In this document: positions 55,334-64,000 of the stretch, piece after piece
How positions within the stretch are numbered: position 1 is the stretch's first letter
Layout: the number at the start of each line of letters is the position of its first letter
From: CAUZJF01 sp965248605
GTDB lineage: Bacteria > Chloroflexota > Dehalococcoidia > Lucifugimonadales > CAUZJF01
Assembly: GCA_965248605.1 (NCBI GenBank)
Contig: CBDFJV010000007.1
Location: 1-64,000 of the forward strand
Length of the DNA stretch: 64,000 nucleotides
Direction: 5' to 3'
Made by a program: the position numbers and the translations under genes
Notes under the pieces: model-generated
Told to the model about the DNA's origin: nothing
The model's input: only the letters and a program-made list of their open reading frames with translations
Databases searched by the model: none

Positions 55334-58300
55334 GTGAGGCCTATTAGATTGACAGCACCTCGACTCCCAGGAGCCGGTACTTTTCGACGTGGTCGGCGTC
55401 TCGCTCTGGCCGTCTTTTTCCTATTGCTGTTCGCGCTGACCTCGAACGTATCCACGGTCTATGCGGCTGACGCGACCAGTAACCTGTCCATCGAGCTAAT
55501 CCCCACGTACGAGTCTATCGGCGTCTACCTCTCGTTCCAGGACGACGACAACGACAACAACACCGCGTCGGTCGAATACCGTGAAGTCGGCGGCGGCGCG
55601 TTCATTCAGGGCTTCGACATGACCCCCGACCGCAGGGACACGGTCGGGAACGACATCACCCCGAGCTTCCCCAACCCCTACAAGGACCAGTGGCGTGTAA
55701 GCATCGTCGGCCTAACGGCGAGTACTACCTACGAGGTGCAGGTCACGGTCACCGACGCCGACGGTGGCGGTGCGGTGGTGTCAGACACTGTGTCGACGTG
55801 GATGGAGACGGAGTTCGTACCGTCCGTCGGCAACACATACTACGTGAGCACGTCCGGAAGCGACGGCAACGACGGCAGCGAGGGCACTCCGTGGAGGACC
55901 ATCCAGAAGGCTGTAGACAGCGTCGTGGCCGGTGACACGATACTCGTCAAGGCGGGCACCTATAACGAGAACGTCTTGATCGACAAAACTGCCACGGCCG
56001 TCTCCGGAACTGCGTCCAACTATACAACCCTGCGGAATTTCCAATCGGACACGGTCATCATCCAACTGGGCGGAAGCTCTACCGATCGAGGGAACGCCGG
56101 CATCAACATCAACGCTAGTTACTGGAGAGTTAAGGGGTTCACGATTCAGGGCGGCAACACAGGAATCCGGGCAGGCGTAGATGCGACGAAGATAATCATT
56201 GAGGACAATTTCATCAACGGTTACGGCGACAAGGGGGCCGGGATCGAGTTGGGTGGCCTTCTCTCGGGAAGCTCCTTCAGCCCGGTGACCACCGTTAAGA
56301 ACATCACCGTCCAGAACAACATCATCCACGTCGACACCGTCCAGACTCAGGACCGCGCCGGCATCGAGTCGCTGACCAACAACGGCGGCCACGTTATCCG
56401 GGACAATACGGTGAAGTTCCTCCACTTGGGGGCTGGCAACCACGGGGAAGACTGCATACAACACATCGAGAACCTGGAGTTCGACGACGGCCTCAAAGAC
56501 ACGGACATCTACCGCAACTTCTGCGACATAACGACGGACGACGCCATCGAGCTGGACGGCATGAACGTGAACACCCGCGTTTGGGAGAACATCATCAAGG
56601 GCTCCAACGTCGGGATTAGTATCGGCCCCTCCATGGGAGGTCCTACGTACGTTTTCAGGAATGTCATCTACGACATCGTCAACCACTGGAGCCTTTGCAT
56701 CGGAATCAAGTACGGCCGAGGCAGCTCGGGCCACGTCTACTTCTTCCACAACACCTTCCAAATGCGGGGGGCCACTTGCGGCGGCGCTGGCCTGAGCATC
56801 GCCGACTTCGCCGGTCCGCGGTCCAGTGGTATCCACCTGAAAAACAACATATTCTGGTTTCCGGACCGCGGGCTCGCGATACAGAACGCTCTACCTGACG
56901 ACCTTGAATCAGATTACAACCTCTGGTACGACGAAGGCGGTGGAACACTCGCGAAGTACGCCGGCACAGGATACTCGGACATAGCTGCCCTTAGAGCAGG
57001 CACTGGGTTCGAGCTGAACGGAGTCGTTGGTGATCCGCTCTTCATAGACTGGGCAACCCAGAACTGGAACGTGCAGACCAGCAGTCCTGCGGTAGACGCT
57101 GGCGTCGTGATCCAGGGGTTCAACGATCCCCAGTCGGCTTGGGCTTTCGCCGGCAGCGCTCCGGACATAGGAGCTTTCGAGGTCGGCGGGCCCGATATTG
57201 CGCCGCCGAATAGATCGAACGGCCAGCCATCGGGAACGCTGGTGTCAGGTACCACACAGGCGACGATGAGCCTGAGCACAGACGAGATCGCCCAATGCCG
57301 GTACTCGGCGACGTCGAGCACGGCGTTCGGGTCGATGGTCGATATCTTCACCAACACGAGCTCCACCTTCCACAGCACGACTCTATCCGGCCTGACCGAC
57401 GGCACGACCTACTCGAACTACGTCCGGTGCCTAGACGCCCATGGAAACGCCAACACCGACGACCTCTTGATATCCTTATATCCTTCGACGTCCCGATTCC
57501 GGCGCCGCCGGTACGGTCCAACGGGCAGCCGTCTGGAACGCTGCTCGCCGGTACGACCCAGGTGACGATGAGTCTCGACACAGACGAGATAGCTCAGTGC
57601 AAGTACTCGGCGACGTCGAGCACGGCCTTCGCGTCGATGGTGGACGTCTTCACCAACACGAGCTCCACGTTCCACTCCACGACTCTTTCCGGTTTGACGG
57701 ACGGGAGCGCGTATTCGAACTACGTCAGATGCGTGGACGGCGACGGGAACGAAAACACCGACGACTTCCTGATCTCGTTCGACGTCCCTTTGCCCGACCT
57801 GACGGCGCCGGTCATAAGCAACACAAACGTGACAGGGACACCGCCGACGGCGACAGTTACGTGGAACACTGACGATTCCAGTGACTCGGCTGTCATGTAC
57901 GGCACGTCGCCGGGCGTCCTTGATCAACAGGTGACCGATGCCGCCCTGGTGACCAGCCACTCCCTCGAAATCCCCGGGCTGGAGGGCCTGACGCTCTACT
58001 ACTATAAGGTTTCGTCTTGCAACATAGACGGTCCTTGCAACACGTCCACCGTCGCCAGCTTCTCGCTACCAGGACAGGCGAGCTTCACCGTGATCGATGA
58101 CGCTACGGTCCAGGAAGATAGTCCGGACACCAACTACGGCGCGTCCCCCGTGCTGGAAGTGGACCTCGCGAGTCCGCATGCTAACACCTACTTGAAGTTC
58201 AATGTGACCGGCACGACGGGCCAGATAACCTCTGCCGTGGTCAAGATCGTCAACGCCGACGCGACGACCGACGGCGGAGAGATCTACCACGTCACCAGCA

Positions 58301-61300
58301 CGAGCTGGGACGAATCGACCATAACCTGGAACAACAGACCGCTGAAGAGCGGAGGGGCTCTAGACGCCCTCGGGGCGGTGGACCCTGGGAACACATATTC
58401 CCTGGACGTCAGTTCAGTCGTGACCGCCAACGGAACCTACTCCTTCGTGATAGTGCCGACGGTGACCAACGGTGCCGACTACGAGTCCAAGGAGGGCGCC
58501 AACGCGCCGGTACTCGAGGTCGAGTTCGCGGGTGCGGGCGGCACCTCGCAAGTCCTGCTGTCGGCGGACCCGGCCGTGTCTGTGACCGAGGGCGGAGCGG
58601 GCACGACCACAACCGCCGAAGTGCTCGTCACTCTTTCGGAGACTAGCTCGACCGACGTCATGGTCGACTACGCCACAGTGGACGGGACCGCCACGACCGG
58701 CGACAACGACTACGTGGCCCCGGGCAGCACACTCACCATCTCGGCCGGAAACCTGACCGGGACCATCTCGATCGTGGTAAACGGCGACGACACGTTCGAG
58801 CCCAACGAGACCTTCACGGTAGTCCTGTCAAACGCAACGACCACCGGTACGAGCACCGTCGTGTCCATCACCCAGGCAACCAGCACCGTGACCATCCTCG
58901 ACGACGATGGGATTCATGTGGACGTGGCTGCAGAGGCGGCCGTCTCCGTCACCGAGGGAGGCGCAGGTGCAACGACTACCGCCGACGTAGTCGTGACACT
59001 GTCCGCGACCAGCACGTCTGGCATCATGGTCGACTACACTACGTCGGACGGCACAGCGACGACTGGAGATGGCGATTACGTGGCCTTGGCAGGCACACTG
59101 AACATACCTGCCGGCAGTGCGACCGGTACCATCTCAATCGTGGTGAACGGCGACTACGCCTTCGAGACGAACGAGACCTTCTCGGTCACGTTGTCTAACG
59201 CGACTACCACCGGCACGACCACCGTCCTGACGATCATCCAACCGACGGCGACGGTGACCATCCTCAACGATGACGCACCTCCGGTTAATATATCGGCCGA
59301 GGCAGCCGTATCCGTCACAGAGGGCAATGCCGGTGCGACTACAACCGCCGACATAATCGTCACCCTGTCGGGTACCAGCGCCGACGACGTGATGGTCGAT
59401 TACGCCACGTCGGATGGCACGGCGACAACCGGAGACAGCGACTATGTGGCCACCGGTAGCACGCTCACTATTTCGGCCGGCAACGTAACCGGGACTATCT
59501 CGATCGTGGTGAACGGGGACGGCGTATTCGAGTCTGACGAGACGTTCACCGTGTCGCTGTCCAACGCGACCACGACCGGGACGACTACCGTGTCGATAGT
59601 CCAGGGCACGACTACGGTGACGATCCTCAACGACGACGCGGCTCCGATACCCGTACAGCTGGACTTCACGCCGGCGGACGACGCGACGGTCCAGGAAGAT
59701 AATCCGGATACCAACTACGGCGCGTCCCCCATACTGGAAGTGGACCTCGCGGCCCCACATGCACACAGCTATCTGAAGTTCGTCGTAACCGGAATTACGG
59801 GACCGGTGATCTCGTCCACTGTGAAGCTGGTCAACCGCAACGAGACTACCGATGGAGGCTCTATCTATCACATCACCAGCACGTCGTGGGACGAGTCGAC
59901 GATTACCTGGAACAACCGACCTCTAACATCGACCGCAGTGGCCCTGGACACTCTCGGGGCGGTAGCCGTTGGATTCACCTACGCACTGGACGTCAGCGAC
60001 GTTGTGAACGGCAACGGGACCTACTCTTTCGTGCTCGTGCCGTTAGTCACCAACGGAGCCGACTACGACTCCAAGGAGGGTCTGAACGCGCCGGTCCTGG
60101 AAGTCATGTTCCAAGCTGCGGCCACCTCGACGGAGATCAACCTGTCCGCGGATGTGGCCGTCTCGGTAACGGAGGGCGACGCCGGTACGACCACCACGGC
60201 CGATATCCTGGTCACGCTGTCCGAGGCAAGTCTGTCCGACGTCATGGTCGACTACGCCACGATCGACGGTACGGCGACCGCCGCAGATGGGGACTACGTG
60301 CCACCAGGAAGCACGCTGACGATACCCGCCGGGAACGTGACGGGGACCATATCGATCGTAATCAACGGCGACGACACCATCGAACCAGACGAGACTTTCA
60401 CCGTGACGCTATCCAACGCGACCACGACTGGCACGAGCACCGTCGTGATGATCACTCAAGGCACTTCGACGGTTACTGTGCTCGATGACGATACTCCCCC
60501 AAGCGTGTCAGTAGAGTCGTCCGTCTCGGTCGCGGAAGGCGGAGGCGCGGGCACGACTACGACTGCCGAGGTGCTTGTTACGCTGGTGGGTCTCGGCGGA
60601 CGGGAAGTCAGTGTCGGTTACACGACTGTCGACAGCACCGCGACGGTGGCCGACGGAGACTACGTGGCGTCTGGCGGCAGGCTAACGATACCGGCCGGCA
60701 ACGTGACTGGGACCATCGCGATAACCGTAAACGGCGACGACACGTCCGAGCCCGACGAGACCTTCGTGCTCGCCCTGTTCAATGCGACGACGACAGGCAC
60801 AAGCACACCGGTGACGATCACTCAGTCCATTGCCACCGTCACCATCCTGAATTACGTCCTGCCGGTGGTTTCGGAGACGCGACTGAACCCTGCTCTCGAC
60901 GGGACCACGGCTGTCGTTGATGTAGCGATCGACCGCTTCAAGAATCCTGCCGACAGCTCGACCTCCACGTTGGAGTTCGAGTCATTCGTGGCTGGTCTTA
61001 CCTACGACACATCGAGGATCGAGATAGTAGACGTCATCGGAGTCGCTCCCTTCGGCACGACAACGTTCACATCGACTGACGGAATCCTGACCATCACAGG
61101 CACGGCGGGCGGTGCCACGGTCAGCGCGACTCCGGTGGTCGTTGCCAAGATCGCAGTGCGCCTGATCGGAAGCGCTCTGTCATCAACAAACCTGACGCTC
61201 GCAAGCTTGGATGTAACAGTAGCGGGCACTGCCCAGCAGGTGAGCCAGGACCAGGCCGCGATCAACAGCTTCACAAGGGGCAACACCCAGACCAATTCGG

Positions 61301-61503
61301 CGACGGTGAACATCTTCGATGCGCTGTTCATCGCCCAGTGTCTAGCCGGCCTGCGTGAATATGGAACGGCCACAACCGAGTGTCATCCCAGCAACGCCGC
61401 CAGCGTGAGACACGATGGGGCAGCCGGCGATAGAGTGAATATCTTCGATGCACTGTTCATCGCCCAGTACCTGGCTGGGCTGAAAGACGACAAGTTCCAA
61501 TAG
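55334..61503 (+). CDS. Giant multidomain surface protein 2, frame broken by an 8-bp duplication
   Basis: Start GTG 55334. A signal peptide (LALAVFFLLLFALTSNVSTV, residues about 21-45), an Fn3-like domain, then a right-handed beta-helix of the DUF1565/pectate-lyase type (YYVSTSGSDGNDGSEGTPW near residue 172, to about 620). Next come beta-sandwich and Fn3-like modules, DNRLRE (58080-58530), three Calx-beta domains (58560-59640), DNRLRE (59660-60110), two more Calx-beta domains (60135-60850), a cohesin-like domain and a dockerin-like pair. The frame shifts at 57470-57485, where ATATCCTT is present twice; removing one copy restores a frame of about 2050 residues. Calx-beta repeats bind calcium, DNRLRE domains bind polysaccharide. 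Likely a secreted adhesin or polysaccharide-binding protein. As it stands, translation ends at 57565. Confidence 0.8.
57470..57485. repeat. 8-bp tandem duplication causing a frameshift
   Basis: ATATCCTT occurs twice in a row. With one copy the protein reads DDLLISFDVPIP, as in the paralogous modules (DDFLISFDV). With two it goes out of frame. Confidence 0.85.
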
Positions 61504-61683
61504 AGTGTGGGCTCGTGTTCGATGGCCGTAGCCAGGCCCAACCGGTCTGCTACTGAGTTTACGATCGGACTCGGAATAATCGACCTGTCTACGGGCGTAT
61601 CGGCTGATCCAAGTCAGCAGTCGGTTCTGGCTCAGGTCCCCTTGTTCCGCCACGTGCTATTAATCTCCTACAATAGTCTACGT

Positions 61684-61758
61684 GGGCCGGTAGCTCAGTC
61701 TGGTCAGAGCATCGGACTTTTAATCCGAGTGTCCAGGGTTCGAATCCCTGCCGGCCCA
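61684..61758 (+). tRNA. tRNA-Lys (UUU)
   Basis: Acceptor GGGCCGG/CCGGCCC pairs perfectly. The anticodon arm CGGA/TCCG encloses CTTTTAA, giving UUU. The T loop is TTCGAAT. CCA is not encoded (CAC follows). A tyrosine integrase gene lies about 100 bp downstream, so this tRNA is a likely integration site. Confidence 0.95.
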
Positions 61759-61855
61759 CACCCCTTCCACCGCATAACTAAGGCGCTTAGCTCTATCTCT
61801 AGGTTCTCCGGTTTCTTACCTCAGGCTCCATTTTGCCGCCAAACTGCCGCCATCG

Positions 61856-63456
61856 TTATGGGGCATGGGCGTCCATCACTTCCGAGAACGCATCGGCTGC
61901 AGCTCTCTGGAGGCCCGGAGTGACGTGGGAGTAGATGTCGGCAGTAACTGCGATGCTGGCATGCCCCAATCGCTCCTGCACCACCTTTAGATGGGTCCCA
62001 GATTGTAGGAGCACGGTGGCGTGGAAGTGTCTGAGATCGTGGAGCCTTATGTGACTCAGACCAGCCGCACGTACCAGTTTCTCAAAGTTGCGGGTCAGGG
62101 TGGCTGGATCGAGAGGATTACCAAGTCGGCCAGGAAAGACGAGCCGATGGTCGCGGTACGCATCTCCCAGCTCCGCATTCAGCAGGATTTGACGGCCTCT
62201 TAGTTCTCTGAGGATGTCCACCGTATGTGAGTCTAGTACGATCCCTCGCTGGCTCTTTGCCGACTTCAGCGGTGCGAAGACCAGCCCTTCCCACGGATCC
62301 GCTGCAACGACTGCGTAATTGATGCGATAGCGTGATCAAGATCTACGTCACTCCACCGGAGACCAAGACATTCGCCGCGTCGAACGCCGGTCCTGGCCAT
62401 GAAAGTCAGAGGCGCAAAATACGGCGTGCTCTTCGAGAGATCAAGAATCATCCGTGCCTCCTCTATCGTAGGAGGCCGCACTACTTTGGGCTCGATCCTA
62501 GGGGGATCGACCGCGTCAGCGACATTTGTATACAAGAGCCCCCATTTCACTGCGTGCTTCTCCTGAGCTCTCTTCCGTGCCGCGTCAATATCAGGTACCC
62601 ACGAAGGGGACAGGCTCAGGTTCAGCAAGGCCTGATCCAGGCCTTGTTTCAGTAGTTCCCTGGCCTCGGCCTCGATATCCTTCACGGGGATGGTTGCTTC
62701 CGCTTCCACTGGCTTGAACTCGCCCCGGTCGATCGCAGCCTGATAACCCTCTCTGACCTTGATCTTCAGTTCCTCTACTTTGTCAGACCGCCCGATATTC
62801 GCGTAATGGGCTGCCGCGTCCTGGAGAAACATGGCTCCTACGAGGCTACTGGCATGGCCCTTCAGCTCTGCTTCCGCCTCCCAAAACGCGCCTATGCTCA
62901 CCCGGGCCACCGCCGCTTCTTCTTCCCTTTTCAAATGAGTAAGGATGACTGCTGTCCTTGATAGGAATTCCCTTGCGATGCGATAATTGTGACCGCCTTG
63001 GTCCGATCTATAGAACTCGGCTCCTGCCTGGCAGACCTCAAGGGCCGTCTCCACATCCTGATCTTCAATATCCCCCTTCCCAATCTCAAGCAACGCGTCG
63101 ACGAGGTCAAGACAGTAGCGGACGTGAGGATGACTTTGCCTCTGCGAAAGGATCTTGGACTTGGCCAACTCTGTCAAACTACGATCGTTAATGCTGAGGG
63201 CGAGCCTGAGAGCACGAACCAGTGAGTCTGCCGCCTCTTCCCACCATTCCTTTTCCATGCAAATCGGGAAACATTCGTGATATGCCTCGATGGCCCTACG
63301 AGCGAACACGTGATTCGGTCGTTTCACCCACAGGAAGTCGGCGTACCATGATCTCACGATGGGGTTGATCGTTATCTCTAGACGCCTCTCGTAGTAGTCT
63401 AGCGCCTCGTCGGTGAAGACGGCCGGATCAGGAATCTCCCCTCCATTGAACGTGTG
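61856..63456 (-). pseudogene. DUF4209/DUF7380-like protein fused to a tyrosine recombinase, frameshifted and N-terminally cut
   Basis: The first frame (63456 to 62266) has about 315 residues of a helical protein resembling the N-terminal region of DUF4209/DUF7380 proteins (WYADFLWVKRPNHVFARRAI). Then, without a break, an integrase begins at AVKWGLLYTNVADAVDPPR and reaches the first catalytic Arg in TGVRRGECLGLRW. At about 62280 the frame shifts; the second frame (to 61856) continues VFAPLKSAKSQRG and holds HDLRHFH (His and second Arg), LGHAS and the Tyr in ADIYSHV. The 5' end is cut by IS21 copy 2. Next to tRNA-Lys, it looks like the integrase of a decayed integrated element. Confidence 0.75.
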
Positions 63457-64000
63457 AAGGGCGGAGAGATAATGTACCACCTGGGCGGTCGAGCGCTGAG
63501 ATGTGGCGCTTGAAAACTGTACCGCCTGTCGCCTTCAATCAGGAACGACCGAACCTGATTGAAGGTGGATTGGATGTACAAGGTGGAGATGTACCTGCGA
63601 GTTCGCAGGGCTTGTTTCGTCGAAGGGATGAGCGTCCGAGAGGCGGCCCGAGTGTTCGGGCTACACCGGGACACGGTGCGCAAGATGCTCGAGTACTCCG
63701 TGCCCCCAGGGTATCGACGGCAACGACCGGCTCGCAGACCGAAGCTCGATCCATATAAGGGTGTGATGGACCAGATCCTGGAGCAGGATCTGAGCTCACC
63801 GAAGAAGCAGCGTCACACCGCCAAGCGTATCTACGAACGGCTCAGAGACGAACACGGCTTCCCCGGCAAGTACACGATAGTCAAAGACTACGTTCGAGAA
63901 CGCCGTCGTCATACCCGCGAGATGTTCGTACCACTGTCCCATTCCCCGGGACATGCCCAGTGCGACTACGGCGAAGCTCGAGTGATCATCGGCGGAGTGG
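63453..64000 (+). mobile_element. IS21-family insertion sequence, copy 2 (left part)
   Basis: From TGTGAAGGGCGGAG onward the sequence equals the reverse complement of copy 1 near 11172, with no difference noticed. The element runs off the window. Confidence 0.88.
63559..64000 (+). CDS. istA: IS21 transposase IstA, 5' part (cut by window end)
   Basis: The frame from TTG 63559 (ATG at 63574 possible) reads the same N terminus as copy 1: MYKVEMYLRVRRACFVEG, HTH, up to CDYGEARVIIGG with the first catalytic Asp. The remaining two thirds lie outside the window. Confidence 0.9.
   Translation, partial: MKVDWMYKVEMYLRVRRACFVEGMSVREAARVFGLHRDTVRKMLEYSVPPGYRRQRPARRPKLDPYKGVMDQILEQDLSSPKKQRHTAKRIYERLRDEHGFPGKYTIVKDYVRERRRHTREMFVPLSHSPGHAQCDYGEARVIIGGV

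Noticed and set aside
55781..56836. Minus-strand ORF of 351 aa opposite the beta-helix of surface protein 2
   Set aside because: Codon periodicity of the plus-strand repeats explains it. No start signal or family sequence was seen.

Overview
The window looks like a piece of a GC-rich Chloroflexota genome, most likely a Dehalococcoidia or SAR202-type lineage, assembled from the environment. The placement is an inference. It rests on enolase-superfamily sugar-acid dehydratases next to an Ldh-type oxidoreductase, an aa3-type oxidase with a cytochrome c domain fused to subunit II, a DUF3179 selenoprotein, and very large Calx-beta/DNRLRE/dockerin surface proteins. No rRNA or single marker here settles the phylum.

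Layout. 1-5.3 kb: the end of an IS1380-family element, a DUF3179 protein with an in-frame UGA read as selenocysteine, a class A beta-lactamase-fold hydrolase, an Ldh/RhmD-like pair and tRNA-Asp. 5.4-14.4 kb: a mobile zone with an IS630 element, small HTH and Ala-rich genes, an IS21 element (istA/istB), truncated regulator and methyltransferase genes, IS1380 copy A and a MITE. 14.4-19.6 kb: a decayed second enolase-superfamily gene, an MFS/methyltransferase pair, and an ArsR/AHSA1/YciI operon. 19.6-25.2 kb: core translation genes (thrS, a THUMP methyltransferase, infC-rpmI-rplT with promoter and terminator) and a coiled-coil protein with a degenerate HesB/IscA-like end. 25.2-33.3 kb: a complete cytochrome c oxidase and heme A locus on the minus strand. 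33.5-38.9 kb: tRNA-Lys(CUU), a tail-fibre-like repeat protein cut by IS1380 copy B, and an ABC-2 exporter whose ATPase is cut by the same element. 39.4-45 kb: ppdK, a nucleotide-sugar epimerase, two tandem MITEs, and a response regulator without its phospho-acceptor Asp. 45-50.7 kb: IS1380 copy C (a recombinant of A- and B-type copies) sits between a truncated AHSA1 gene and a polysaccharide set (ugd, sugar transferase, Gfo/Idh/MocA). 50.7-61.5 kb: two paralogous giant surface proteins. 61.7-64 kb: tRNA-Lys(UUU), a broken tyrosine integrase fused to a DUF4209/DUF7380-like protein, and the start of a second IS21 copy.

The main theme is a housekeeping backbone broken by active mobile DNA. At least ten genes are cut at element edges, frameshifted, or joined to unrelated genes at deletion points. 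The most notable single items are the UGA-selenocysteine DUF3179 gene, an infC that appears to start at AUA, the recombinant IS1380 copy, the MITE family with IS630-like ends, and the duplicated giant adhesin locus whose second copy is broken by an exact 8-bp tandem duplication. I saw no CRISPR array, toxin-antitoxin pair or recognisable defence system.
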